DNA of 64,000 nucleotides, taken from assembly GCF_009834915.1 (NCBI RefSeq), contig NZ_WVHS01000002.1, positions 372,001 through 436,000 on the forward strand. The letters run 5' to 3'. Positions 1-7,773 of this stretch are shown in pieces. A program made the translations under genes and the position numbers. The notes beneath the pieces are model-generated. The model saw nothing but the letters and a program-made list of their open reading frames with translations. It searched no databases and was not told the DNA's origin. This DNA is from Hufsiella ginkgonis (GTDB lineage: Bacteria; Bacteroidota; Bacteroidia; Sphingobacteriales; Sphingobacteriaceae). The stretch's first letter is position 1, and the number at the start of each line of letters is the position of its first letter.

Positions 1-1
1 C

Positions 2-850
2 TTTACCGATGTCGCGAATTATATACAACTCGGTTTCGTAGACGAATTTAAAAACCGTGATCCGCGCATGTCGCAAACCATGGTATACCCGGGATGGGTG
101 AGAGTGCCTGACGCGACACCATACATTCAGCGGTTAAATAAAAACTTCACCGGCTATCACCAGTTGAAAGGCTATGTGAACAGTACCGATAATGCCATCT
201 TAAACGGTGTGGATTTCCCGGTTTACCGCTACGCGGAAGTGCTTCTTACTTATGCGGAAGCATTGGCTGAACTGGGTACGTTAACACAAACTCAATTAGA
301 CCAATCGCTGAACCTGTTGCGGAAAAGAGCGGGCTTGCCCGACCTGAACCTGGCAGCCGCCAACGCCGGCCCCGACCCGGTTTTGCAACTGCAATACCCG
401 GGCGTGGCTGCCAATACAGGTGTGATCCTGGAGATCCGTCGCGAACGCAGGGTTGAATTCGCCTTTGAAAACATGCGCTTCGACGACCTGATGCGCTGGA
501 AAGCAGGTAAATTGCTCACCAAAAGCCCCGAGGGTATGTACTTTAAAGGATTAGGAAAATATGACATGACCGGCGATGGGGTAGATGATATTATCCTGAT
601 CGACCGCACCGTGACCATCCCTGCAGAAGATCAGAAGGAGAAAAACTCCCTGGGTGTGAAGCTGGTATATTACCGCGCAGGCGTAATCGGTTCTGACGCC
701 ACCGTTTACCTGAAAAATGGAAACAACGGGGGCGTCATCATTACCGAAAATGTTGTGCGGAACTTCGAGGAGCCGAAACATTATTATCGCCCCATCCCAC
801 AACAGCAAGTAACGTTAAATCCTAAATTAAAACAGATCTTCGGCTGGTAA
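2..850 (+). CDS. RagB/SusD family outer-membrane nutrient-uptake lipoprotein, C-terminal part
   Basis: The reading frame is open from the first bases of the window, so this is the C-terminal part of a longer gene (SusD proteins usually have 450-600 residues). Family hallmarks are visible: YRYAEVLLTYAEALAELG, LLRKRAGLP, the basic IRRERRVEFAFENMRFDDLMRW segment, and the ending YYRPIPQQQVTLNP...IFGW, which matches the usual PIP...NP.L.Q.PGW tail. SusD proteins sit on the outer membrane and pass glycans or other polymers to a SusC TonB-dependent porin; the SusC partner would lie upstream, outside the window. The internal ATG at 68 is not the start. The next gene begins 5 bp downstream, so an operon with the two phosphoesterase-type genes is likely. 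Confidence 0.93.
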   Translation, partial: FTDVANYIQLGFVDEFKNRDPRMSQTMVYPGWVRVPDATPYIQRLNKNFTGYHQLKGYVNSTDNAILNGVDFPVYRYAEVLLTYAEALAELGTLTQTQLDQSLNLLRKRAGLPDLNLAAANAGPDPVLQLQYPGVAANTGVILEIRRERRVEFAFENMRFDDLMRWKAGKLLTKSPEGMYFKGLGKYDMTGDGVDDIILIDRTVTIPAEDQKEKNSLGVKLVYYRAGVIGSDATVYLKNGNNGGVIITENVVRNFEEPKHYYRPIPQQQVTLNPKLKQIFGW

Positions 851-855
851 TACCC

Positions 856-1773
856 ATGGAAATAAGCAGGAGAACCTTATTGAAAGCGGCCGCAATGGCT
901 GCAGGCACGGCTGCTGCAGGCGGCCTGCCTGCTTTTGCATCGCCGCCAGCCGAACGTGAGAGGGGCAAAGGTCCCGTGCTCACCATAGCGCACATCACAG
1001 ACGTGCACATCCACGCAGGAGAAAACGCCCCCGCGCGATTCAAAAACGCCTTAAAGCAGGTCATCTATAAGCACAAACCTGATTTCTTTTTAAATGGCGG
1101 CGACTCTATCCACGATGCCTCGTATGACAATGTGGTGCGTGAACAGGTGACAGAACAATGGGCCATCTGGGACGATTGCCTGAAACTATTGAGCGAATAC
1201 GAGATCTACAGCTGCATTGGCAACCACGACCCATGGTGGAAGGCACCGGCCAAAACCGACGAAATGTACGGGAAGGATTACGTGGTGAAGCGGCTGAAAA
1301 TCCCGGCCCGCTATTACAGTTTCTCTAAAAAGAACTGGCACTTTATTATCCTCGACGGAAACAACGAAAAGATCTCCCTGGACGCCGAACAATACACCTG
1401 GCTTGAACGGGAACTGGAAAAGATACCCGCATCAATCCCGACGCTGCTGATGTCGCATTATCCCATCCTGGGTACCACGCAGGTGCTGGTAGGCGGCGGG
1501 CATTCGGACTGCAAGAAGCTAAAGGACTTGTTTTACAAGCACCGGGATAAAGTGAAGGTTTGCCTGAGCGGGCACAATCATTTATCAGATCGCACCAGCT
1601 ATAATAATGTACTTTATTGCTGTAATGGTGCCATGAGCGGTTACTGGTGGGGGAAAGGCGATGCAGAATCGGCAGGACAAGGGTACTACCTGGAAACGCC
1701 GCCTGGATATGCTATATTGAAGCTCTACGCCGACGGGACCGTAGAAAACGACTATTTTTCGCATTCATTTTAA
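856..1773 (+). CDS. Tat-exported calcineurin-like metallophosphoesterase
   Basis: A 305-residue protein with a twin-arginine signal (SRRTLLKAAAMAAG, residues 4-17, then an Ala/Gly-rich stretch ending near AFA at about 28), so it is exported folded. The metal-binding motifs of the calcineurin-like superfamily follow in order: D-x-H at 49-51 (TDVHIH), GGDS at 81-84, GNHD at 122-125, SHYP near 200 and SGHNH near 238. It probably hydrolyses phosphomonoesters or diesters in the periplasm; the substrate cannot be read from the sequence. It starts 5 bp after the SusD stop and is followed 24 bp later by another exported phosphoesterase, which suggests a locus taking up and dephosphorylating a phosphorylated substrate. 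Confidence 0.9.
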   Translation: MEISRRTLLKAAAMAAGTAAAGGLPAFASPPAERERGKGPVLTIAHITDVHIHAGENAPARFKNALKQVIYKHKPDFFLNGGDSIHDASYDNVVREQVTEQWAIWDDCLKLLSEYEIYSCIGNHDPWWKAPAKTDEMYGKDYVVKRLKIPARYYSFSKKNWHFIILDGNNEKISLDAEQYTWLERELEKIPASIPTLLMSHYPILGTTQVLVGGGHSDCKKLKDLFYKHRDKVKVCLSGHNHLSDRTSYNNVLYCCNGAMSGYWWGKGDAESAGQGYYLETPPGYAILKLYADGTVENDYFSHSF

Positions 1774-1797
1774 CACATTACAAACATATCAAAGACG

Positions 1798-3030
1798 ATG
1801 TTAAAGATCATCCTCCCCATAGTATGCCTTTCTTTGTCGGCATCCGCGTATGCCCAGCAGCGCCAAAAGAAGGCGATTTATATTATTGCCGACGGCATTC
1901 CCGCGGACGTGATGGAACGGTCGCCCATGCCTAATTTTAAAAAGATCATTGCCGCCGGATCGTACTCGCGCATACACGTAGGTGGCGATAAGGGAACCTA
2001 CAATGAAACCCCCACCATCTCCGCCGTAGGCTATAACAGCCTGCTTACCGGCACCTGGGTGAACAAACATAACGTGCCCGACAATAACATTAAGGCGCCG
2101 AATTACAATTACCAGCACATTTTCAGGTTATTTAAAAGCCAATACCCCGCAAAAAAGACGGGCATTTTTTCCAGCTGGACCGATAACCGCACCAAACTCC
2201 TGGGAGACGGACTGCCGGCAACCGGCAACTTTAAGCCGGATTATGTTTCCGACGGGTACGAGCTGGACACCGTTCGCTTTAAACACGATAAAAAATCGGA
2301 TTACATGCACCTGATAGACGATGAAGTAGCGCAACAGGCGGCGAATACCCTCCGCGTAAATGCGCCCGATCTTTCGTGGGTTTACCTGGAATATACCGAC
2401 GACATGGGTCACCGCTATGGCGACAGCCCTGAGCTTGCCAACGCCATGACCATGCTGGATGTGCAGGTGGGCAAGATCTGGGACGCGATCAATTACCGCC
2501 AGGCGAAATTTAAAGAAGACTGGCTGATCGTGATCACCACTGATCATGGACGGGATGAAAAAACAGGTCGTGGTCATGGCGGGCAGTCGGAGAGGCAGCG
2601 CACCACCTGGATGGTCACTAATTTTAAGGACCTGAACACCTACGCGCAATATTTCGATATGGGGGTAGTGGACATCATGCCATCTATCGCCCGTTACCTT
2701 GACGTAGCGCTGCCTGAAAGCGTCGCCCGCGAAATTGACGGCACGCCTTTTATCGGTCCTGTATCCATCACCGCCCTCAAAGCTAATTACGTACAGCAGC
2801 ACCTCGACATCAGCTGGAAAGCCCTGGAAAAAAAGGGTAAAGTAAAGATCTGGGTGACCACCACCAACAACTTTAAAACAGGGGAGAAAGACACCTATCA
2901 CCTCCTGGGAGAGGTGGACGTGGCGCAGCAGCATTACTTCGCAAACGTAACAGGTTACCCCTCCGAATTCTACAAGCTGATTGTCGAGGCGCCGGCTAAC
3001 AGCGTCAATAAATGGATCAGTTTAAAATAA
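1798..3030 (+). CDS. Exported type I phosphodiesterase/nucleotide pyrophosphatase-like (alkaline phosphatase superfamily)
   Basis: A 410-residue protein with a Sec signal peptide (MLKIILPIVCLSLSASAYAQ, cleavage near residue 20). Alkaline phosphatase superfamily motifs: an early metal-binding Asp (YIIADGIPADV), a nucleophile-type Thr/Ser region (TYNETPTISAVGYNSLLTGTW), a second Asp region (EYTDDMGHRYG), and a DHGRD...GHGG block near residues 256-270 that supplies Asp/His zinc ligands. The family cleaves phosphodiesters or pyrophosphates; the natural substrate is unknown. It is the last gene of the SusD-metallophosphoesterase group and ends just before a strong hairpin terminator, so the three genes are probably cotranscribed. 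Confidence 0.87.
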   Translation: MLKIILPIVCLSLSASAYAQQRQKKAIYIIADGIPADVMERSPMPNFKKIIAAGSYSRIHVGGDKGTYNETPTISAVGYNSLLTGTWVNKHNVPDNNIKAPNYNYQHIFRLFKSQYPAKKTGIFSSWTDNRTKLLGDGLPATGNFKPDYVSDGYELDTVRFKHDKKSDYMHLIDDEVAQQAANTLRVNAPDLSWVYLEYTDDMGHRYGDSPELANAMTMLDVQVGKIWDAINYRQAKFKEDWLIVITTDHGRDEKTGRGHGGQSERQRTTWMVTNFKDLNTYAQYFDMGVVDIMPSIARYLDVALPESVAREIDGTPFIGPVSITALKANYVQQHLDISWKALEKKGKVKIWVTTTNNFKTGEKDTYHLLGEVDVAQQHYFANVTGYPSEFYKLIVEAPANSVNKWISLK

Positions 3031-3045
3031 CTCCGGTTAAAAACG

Positions 3046-3079
3046 AAATGGTAGAGTAAATTCGTTTATTCTACCATTT
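3046..3079 (+). terminator. Strong hairpin with TTCG loop after the phosphodiesterase gene
   Basis: Bases 3046-3060 (AAATGGTAGAGTAAA) pair along their full length with 3065-3079 around a TTCG tetraloop at 3061-3064. The only non-Watson-Crick pair (3056/3069) is G-U in a plus-strand RNA but C-A in a minus-strand RNA, so the hairpin is tuned for the plus-strand transcript. It overlaps the last codons of the convergent gene ending at 3066. The following T-run is short (about four). Confidence 0.7.
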
Positions 3080-3788
3080 TACCCGACTTCTTCAGGTACC
3101 TTACCGTTGCGTAAAATAACACCAGCACTACCAGCACGGTAATAGCCAGGATGTTCCGTAAACGCTCATCGCTGAAAAGGATATCATCGTACTTAAATAA
3201 CAGGATCGCGCCAATCCCCATCAACCATACAAACTGGGTATTGTACTCTTTCAGGATCCAGCGGTTAAAGTTGAATTTCATGCTTCCCATGGTGGTGCTC
3301 AGGCCCTTCACATTAATCACCCAGCGGTTAACGCGTGCACAATATTCGTCGAACTGCCTGCCAAACTTGTTCCGCAAAAAGTTTTCCTCCGCCAGTACAA
3401 TCGCCTGGTAAATAAAAAGGAAGAGCGGGATGAACAGTGCAACGAACAACAGGGAGTTGCTCAGGATCCCCACACCGACCAGCATCAGGATATTACCTAC
3501 GTACAAAGGATTGCGTCCATGGTTAAAGATCCCTTCCGTAACCAGGTTCTCAGCGTATACTTTTTTATCCTTTCCGCCACGGACGATATACGCCAGGCCG
3601 ATGGTAATTCCCCGGATCACCTGCCCGGTTACCGTTACTACCAGCCCGATAATGATCGGCCATAAATAATAATGGTCGCCAAACGTCTCCGGTCCGAATA
3701 CTTTCCGCGATGGAATAAACAATGCCAGGTAAAGAAAAATGAATAGGTTGTTCCTATATTTAAAGAAAAAGTTACCGATTTGTATCAT
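3066..3788 (-). CDS. Isoprenylcysteine carboxyl methyltransferase-like membrane methyltransferase
   Basis: A 240-residue integral membrane protein with hydrophobic segments near residues 10-25, 42-65, 95-130 and, after a soluble loop, two more near 185-230. The ICMT/phospholipid methyltransferase signature GIFNHGRNPLYVGNILML is followed by an EENFLRNKFGRQFDEYCARVNRWV block, the typical E-x-x-L...Y...V pattern that binds S-adenosylmethionine. Enzymes of this fold methylate lipids, isoprenoid-linked groups or related membrane substrates; the real substrate is unknown. It starts about 80 bp upstream of nothing obvious, lies between convergent and same-strand neighbours, and its C-terminal codons overlap the terminator hairpin of the plus-strand operon. 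Confidence 0.82.
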   Translation of the reverse strand: MIQIGNFFFKYRNNLFIFLYLALFIPSRKVFGPETFGDHYYLWPIIIGLVVTVTGQVIRGITIGLAYIVRGGKDKKVYAENLVTEGIFNHGRNPLYVGNILMLVGVGILSNSLLFVALFIPLFLFIYQAIVLAEENFLRNKFGRQFDEYCARVNRWVINVKGLSTTMGSMKFNFNRWILKEYNTQFVWLMGIGAILLFKYDDILFSDERLRNILAITVLVVLVLFYATVRYLKKSGKMVE

Positions 3789-3869
3789 TTACGTTGTACG
3801 TTATAAGTTCTCCGTTATATGCAGGCGCCCGGCACGCATAACGTCCGGCGTCAAACGTATAACGTAATT

Positions 3870-4622
3870 CTATTTCACTGCGATCATTCCGCAGAAATTA
3901 TACCATTTAAAGAAAGTTTCGCAATGGGTAAAGCCTGCTTCGCGGAGCATGAGGTTATTTTCACTCAGTTTATAGGGGATCAGCACGTTCTCGAGTGCTT
4001 CGCGCTTTTGTGAGATCTCCATGTCGCTGTACTGATTCCGGCGTTTATAGTCGTAATAATACTTGATAAAATCCCGGTTAAAAGAAGTTTCCTCCGCGAG
4101 GATCTTTTCAGACAGGATCAGTACGCCCCCGGGGGTAAGGCCTTCGTAGATGGCGCGAAGCAGCTTATCGCGGTACAGCGGACGGATAAACTGGAGCGTG
4201 AGGCATAACACCACCACCGAGGCGTTGGTGATCTTCACGTTATCGCCCAGGTCGGCTACGCGTAGTTCGTACGGACGTGTAAAACCGGCCTCCCTGAGTT
4301 TTACATCGCATTTTTCGAGCATCTCTACTGAATCGTCGATACCAACGAAACGGATATCCGGTGAAACCAGTGTATTCATGCCGATCATGGTGGTGCCGGT
4401 GGAGCAGCCAAGATCGTAAATATCGGTTCCCGGCTGAACGCGGTCGGCCGCCAGCTCAGCGATCATGCGCTGGATCTCGCCGTAATAGGGCACCGAGCGG
4501 CTCACCATGTCGTCGAACACACTGGCGACTTTTGCGCCGAACTTAAAATCCGAAACCTTATTGATCTCTTCTTTAAAAACTTCGTCTTTGGGTTGTTTTG
4601 GAGCGGCAGGCATTTGCTTCAT
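3870..4622 (-). CDS. cmoA: Carboxy-S-adenosyl-L-methionine synthase CmoA
   Basis: A 250-residue class I SAM-binding protein. Diagnostic CmoA features are the N-terminal F.E.INKVSDFKFGAKVASVFDDMVSRSVPYYGEIQ, the nucleotide loop YDLGCSTGTTM, GIDDSVEML, VVLCLTLQFI and the C-terminal GFTHCETFFKWYNF. CmoA makes carboxy-SAM from SAM and prephenate; CmoB then uses it to form the 5-oxyacetyluridine derivative at the wobble position of tRNA. No cmoB is present in this window, so the partner must lie elsewhere or be absent. A near-consensus -7 box (TATCTTTA on the minus strand, about 4636-4643) precedes the start. Length agrees with the family. Confidence 0.93.
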   Translation of the reverse strand: MKQMPAAPKQPKDEVFKEEINKVSDFKFGAKVASVFDDMVSRSVPYYGEIQRMIAELAADRVQPGTDIYDLGCSTGTTMIGMNTLVSPDIRFVGIDDSVEMLEKCDVKLREAGFTRPYELRVADLGDNVKITNASVVVLCLTLQFIRPLYRDKLLRAIYEGLTPGGVLILSEKILAEETSFNRDFIKYYYDYKRRNQYSDMEISQKREALENVLIPYKLSENNLMLREAGFTHCETFFKWYNFCGMIAVK

Positions 4623-4673
4623 TTAACTAAAGGCATAAAGATAACAATGAATAAGGAATAATGGAGAAATCAT

Positions 4674-4681
4674 TAATTTTG
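4674..4681 (+). promoter_or_regulatory. Bacteroidetes -7 box (TAATTTTG) for aguB
   Basis: An exact match to the Bacteroidetes TAnnTTTG element lies 26 bp before the start codon at 4708. No clear TTG-type -33 element is seen at the usual 19-21 bp distance. Confidence 0.5.
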
Positions 4682-4707
4682 CGGCCTCATTAGATAGCAG
4701 CGGAAAT

Positions 4708-5580
4708 ATGAATAAGCAAGTGAAAGTAGGATTGGTACAGATGACCTGTACTGCCGATAAACAGGAAAACCTGGCCAAGGCAGTGGAAAGAGTGCGGGAA
4801 GCCGCCCAGAAAGGCGCGCAGATCGTGTGCCTGCAGGAGCTTTTTACCTCTCTTTATTTTTGTGATGCAGAGGATTATGACAATTTCGCCCTGGCGGAAA
4901 GTATACCCGGCCCGTCGTCCGACGTTTTGAAAACGCTTGCGGCGGAGCTGAACGTAGTGATCATCGCGTCGCTATTCGAGAAACGCGCCCAGGGGATCTA
5001 CCACAACACCACAGCCGTGCTGGATGCGGATGGCGCCTATCTCGGCAAGTATCGCAAAATGCATATCCCTGACGATCCCGGGTTCTACGAGAAATTTTAT
5101 TTTACTCCCGGGGATCTCGGTTATAAAGTATTTAAAACAAAATTCGCCACCATCGGCGTGCTGATCTGCTGGGACCAATGGTATCCCGAAGCTGCCCGCA
5201 TTACCTCGCTCATGGGCGCCGAGATCCTGTTTTACCCTACCGCTATCGGTTGGGCACACACACAGAACGACGACACCAATACCGAGCAATATAACGCCTG
5301 GCAAACCATCCAGCGCAGCCACGCAGTAGCCAACGGCGTACACGTAGTGAGCGTAAACCGCGTGGGAAGCGAAGCGGGCATCAGGTTTTGGGGCGGTTCT
5401 TTTGTAGCCAACCCGTTCGGCAGCGTCATTTACCAGGCCTCGCACAGCGACGAGGAAGTGATCGTGCAGGAAATCGACCTCGCTAAAACCGATAGCTACC
5501 GCACGCACTGGCCGTTTATGCGCGACCGGAGGATCGACTCCTACAGCCAGATCACGAAGCGGTATATTGACGAGGAGTAG
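4708..5580 (+). CDS. aguB: N-carbamoylputrescine amidohydrolase (carbon-nitrogen hydrolase)
   Basis: A 290-residue nitrilase-superfamily enzyme with the Glu-Lys-Cys triad in place: Glu in CLQELFTSLYF (about residue 45), Lys in KYRKMHIPDDPGFYEKFYF (about 118) and Cys in GVLICWDQWYPEAAR (about 154). The DDPGFYEKFYFTPGD segment and the WAHTQNDDTNTEQYNAWQTI region are typical of N-carbamoylputrescine amidases, which release putrescine, CO2 and ammonia in the agmatine route. The agmatine deiminase that usually works with it is not in the window. A TAnnTTTG promoter box precedes it, so it is probably transcribed alone; the repeat array begins just after its stop. Confidence 0.9.
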   Translation: MNKQVKVGLVQMTCTADKQENLAKAVERVREAAQKGAQIVCLQELFTSLYFCDAEDYDNFALAESIPGPSSDVLKTLAAELNVVIIASLFEKRAQGIYHNTTAVLDADGAYLGKYRKMHIPDDPGFYEKFYFTPGDLGYKVFKTKFATIGVLICWDQWYPEAARITSLMGAEILFYPTAIGWAHTQNDDTNTEQYNAWQTIQRSHAVANGVHVVSVNRVGSEAGIRFWGGSFVANPFGSVIYQASHSDEEVIVQEIDLAKTDSYRTHWPFMRDRRIDSYSQITKRYIDEE

Positions 5581-5640
5581 GTGGTAGTTATCAGTTGTCA
5601 GTGGTCAGTAATCAGTTATCAGTTGTCAGTTATCACTGAT

Positions 5641-5763
5641 CGGTTATGAATAGTCAGTTGCCAGTCATTGGTTGCCAGTTTAATTGCGTGTAGTTTCCGG
5701 TTGTAGCCGCCGGACAACCCGGGATAGGAACTGATTACTGACAACTGATCACTGATAACTGAT
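5641..5763. repeat. Tandem unit 1 (123 bp)
   Basis: Contains the hairpin GGTTGT (5699-5704), loop AGCCGCCGG, ACAACC (5714-5719), then five ACTGATN-type heptamers. Confidence 0.85.
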
Positions 5764-5892
5764 CGGTTATGAATGGCCAGTTGCCGGTCATCAGTGCCAG
5801 TTTAATTACGTGTAGTTTCCGGTTATAGCCGCCGGATAACCCGGGATAGGAACTGATTACTGATTACTGACAACTGATCACTGATAACTGAT
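5764..5892. repeat. Tandem unit 2 (129 bp)
   Basis: The hairpin arms are GGTTAT (5821-5826) and ATAACC (5836-5841): both arms have changed relative to unit 1, so pairing is preserved. It carries six heptamers. Confidence 0.85.
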
Positions 5893-6015
5893 CGGTTATG
5901 AATGGTCAGTTGCCAGTCATCAGTTGCCAGTTTAATTACGTGTAGTTTCCGGTTGTAGCCCCCGGATAACCCGGGATAGGAACTGATTACTGACAACTGA
6001 TCACTGATAACTAAT
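5893..6015. repeat. Tandem unit 3 (123 bp)
   Basis: The hairpin arms are GGTTGT (5951-5956) and ATAACC (5966-5971), a G-U pair in a plus-strand RNA. The last heptamer reads ACTAAT instead of ACTGAT, which creates the stop codon of the DUF2062 gene. Confidence 0.85.
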
Positions 6016-6475
6016 CCCGCTGACCCGCTTTCCTTCTTTCTAACCTCGCAAACGCTGCCTTCGATCCATAATACATCCCCGCGAACAGGAACGGGCAGGT
6101 GAGGAGCCACAACAGGAGCCCGAACATATTTACCACGAACAGCGTGGTAATGGCGTGCCAGGGATCTTTCGTGATCATAGAGGTGATATCTGCCAGGGTA
6201 TAGTTAAATTTCCGGTCACTCAGCAGCGTTGTGCCGAACTTCAAATAGGGAATGAACAACAACAGCTGCAAAGGATAAACCAGGTGACATACCAGCTGGT
6301 TGACCGCTAAGTTGATCCTCAGCACCAGCGACAAGGTAATACTTAAAACGGTGGTCGAACCCAACAACGGAATGATCCCGATACACAATCCCCAGGCCGA
6401 TGCCAGCGCCAATTTATGCGGCGTGATGCCCATCGTGAGAAATCCCCTGACCTTTTGAAATAGTTTGGCAAACAT
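6011..6475 (-). CDS. DUF2062 domain membrane protein
   Basis: A 154-residue membrane protein of unknown function. The N-terminal KVRGFLTMGITPHKLALASAWGLCIGIIPLLGSTTVL is the DUF2062 pattern (G.sP...ALG.a.Gv.iG..P..G), followed by a second hydrophobic helix pair near residues 60-75 and a last one near 120-145. I start it at MFAKLFQK (6475); a longer frame to 6550 adds a non-family extension. In other bacteria this domain occurs alone or fused to glycosyltransferases and is thought to help handle envelope lipids. Its last two codons and stop fall in the third tandem repeat, so repeat insertion or decay has shaped its 3' end. Confidence 0.75.
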   Translation of the reverse strand: MFAKLFQKVRGFLTMGITPHKLALASAWGLCIGIIPLLGSTTVLSITLSLVLRINLAVNQLVCHLVYPLQLLLFIPYLKFGTTLLSDRKFNYTLADITSMITKDPWHAITTLFVVNMFGLLLWLLTCPFLFAGMYYGSKAAFARLERRKAGQRD

Positions 6476-6664
6476 GCTGCGATATACGAGATTTATAGAA
6501 AGGAAACACTGATTACCGGAAAATATTCGTGAATACCGCCGCAGCAACAATTACATACTTGTATCACCTCTGCGATACCAAACGGTTCCATAAACGAATA
6601 GCGGGAATAAAAGCGCCGATAAAAGTAATCCCCAGCTTGACCTCCTTCATTACTTTCTAATACT

Positions 6665-6672
6665 TAATTTTG
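6665..6672 (+). promoter_or_regulatory. -7 box (TAATTTTG) upstream of the EVE gene
   Basis: An exact TAnnTTTG match, 65 bp before the start codon at 6738. A TTG at 6637-6639 lies 25 bp upstream, slightly too far for a good -33 element. Confidence 0.4.
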
Positions 6673-6737
6673 TCTCCATATGCATTCCCGCGTGCGGGCT
6701 TTAAACGACTATAACACCTTAAAACATCATCTATCAC

Positions 6738-7154
6738 ATGAACCACTGGCTCGTAAAATCCGAACCCCATAAATACTCCTGGGAAAAATTCAATGAAGAT
6801 GGGCGTACTTCCTGGGACGGCGTACGCAACTATGCAGCGCGTAACAACCTGCGCGACATGCGGGAGGGCGACCTCGTATTATTTTACCACAGCAACGAAG
6901 GCAAAGAGGTGGTAGGCATTGCCAAAGTGGTGGCGGAATCGTACCAGGACCCCACCACCGAAGATCCGAATTGGCTGGTGGTAGATCTTTCGCCCGTAGA
7001 GCCGCTGAAAAACCCGGTAACCCTGACCCAGATCAAGGCAGACGTCGCCCTGAAAGATATCGCACTGGTGAGGCTCGGCAGGCTGTCTGTCGTTCCCTTA
7101 AAACCGGAGGAGTTCGACAGGATACTGGAACTGTCGGCGAACGTTTTACGTTGA
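6738..7154 (+). CDS. EVE domain protein
   Basis: A 138-residue single-domain protein. MNHWLVKSEPHKYSWEKF...TSWDGVRNYAARNNLRDMREGDLVLFYHSNEGKEVVGIAKVV is a textbook EVE domain, a PUA-like fold related to YTH that binds modified bases; human THYN1 is a member. W4, K7, W32 and the Y-A-A-R-N-N-L segment correspond to conserved positions. The bacterial role is unsettled; links with modified DNA or RNA bases are the usual suggestion. No restriction or methyltransferase genes lie nearby. Monocistronic, with its own -7 box. Confidence 0.92.
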   Translation: MNHWLVKSEPHKYSWEKFNEDGRTSWDGVRNYAARNNLRDMREGDLVLFYHSNEGKEVVGIAKVVAESYQDPTTEDPNWLVVDLSPVEPLKNPVTLTQIKADVALKDIALVRLGRLSVVPLKPEEFDRILELSANVLR

Positions 7155-7207
7155 CATTACACGTTAAACCCTTTACTCTCCTAATTCATCCCCATAAAAA
7201 GTCAGTA

Positions 7208-7717
7208 TTAACTAAAAAGCGCTTTCAGCTCCGTGGCATCGGCGGGCTGCATTTTCCCGCCTAGGATGAGGCGCAGCTGCCGGCGGCGCAAAGCCCCCTC
7301 GAACAGCAGGTGATCTTCTTCGGTTTCCGGAACCAGCGAAGGCACAGGCGTAGCGACGCCTTCTTTTTGCACGGCTACAAAGGTGTAATATGCCTCATTT
7401 GATTTGATACGGGTGCCTGAGGGGATATTTTCCGCCCATACATCCAGCCTTACCTCCATGGAGGTATTAAACGCCCGGGTCACTTTTGCTTCGATGGTAA
7501 CCACATCGCCCAGGCGGATGGGTTGCTTAAACGACACATTGTCTACCGATGCCGTTACAACAATGCAGTTACAGTGTTTTTGCGCCGAAATCGCAGCGGC
7601 GATATCCATCAGGTGCAGGAGCCGGCCTCCCATCAGGTTGTTCAGTGTATTGGTATCGTTAGGCAGCACGAGCTCGTTCATTATAACGAACGAATCTTTG
7701 GGGGTCTTTGAAGTCAT
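7208..7717 (-). CDS. Acyl-CoA thioesterase (hotdog fold, YciA/BACH type)
   Basis: A 169-residue protein starting at MTSKTPKDSFV (7717); an upstream extension to 7777 would run through its promoter. The hotdog-thioesterase segment NDTNTLNNLMGGRLLHLMDIAAAISAQKH carries the catalytic Asn/Asp region, followed by VDNVSFKQPIRLGDVVTIEAKVTRAFNTSMEVRLDVW. It should hydrolyse medium or long acyl-CoA esters in the cytoplasm. A TAnnTTTG box at 7724-7731 ends only six bases before the ATG, pointing to a leaderless mRNA. The upstream minus-strand gene at 7774 is only 56 bp away. Confidence 0.88.
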   Translation of the reverse strand: MTSKTPKDSFVIMNELVLPNDTNTLNNLMGGRLLHLMDIAAAISAQKHCNCIVVTASVDNVSFKQPIRLGDVVTIEAKVTRAFNTSMEVRLDVWAENIPSGTRIKSNEAYYTFVAVQKEGVATPVPSLVPETEEDHLLFEGALRRRQLRLILGGKMQPADATELKALFS

Positions 7718-7723
7718 CGGGAG

Positions 7724-7731
7724 CAAAGATA
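7724..7731 (-). promoter_or_regulatory. -7 box (TATCTTTG) abutting the thioesterase start
   Basis: An exact TAnnTTTG match on the minus strand with six bases between the box and the ATG at 7717. It settles the start choice in favour of 7717. Confidence 0.55.
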
Positions 7732-7773
7732 GCGAGTAATAATCATGTTTGGGCGTTTTACGTCCAACCTCCC

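Larger units (their letters stand above)
5587..6015. repeat. Intergenic array: heptamer tract plus three 123-129 bp tandem units
   Basis: This gene-free stretch starts with about seven heptamers of the form TCAGTNN (5587-5637) and continues with three tandem units at 5641-5763, 5764-5892 and 5893-6015. Each unit holds a unique-looking core, a GGTTRT/AYAACC hairpin, and ends in five or six heptamers ACTGATN, the reverse complement of the opening tract. The middle unit has one extra heptamer and a 1-bp deletion elsewhere. The style resembles short tandemly repeated repetitive heptamers known in several bacterial groups. The last unit supplies the stop codon of the neighbouring minus-strand gene. 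Confidence 0.9.

Noticed and set aside
2128-2934. Minus-strand frame of 268 codons inside the phosphodiesterase gene
   Set aside because: It is rich in His/Val/Arg runs typical of a reverse shadow; the plus-strand frame has clear superfamily motifs.
5641-6015. Possible CRISPR array
   Set aside because: Units are 123-129 bp, nearly identical along their length and contiguous, with no variable spacers and no cas genes.
5823-6110. Minus-strand frame across the repeats
   Set aside because: It consists mostly of translated heptamers and starts inside the DUF2062 gene.
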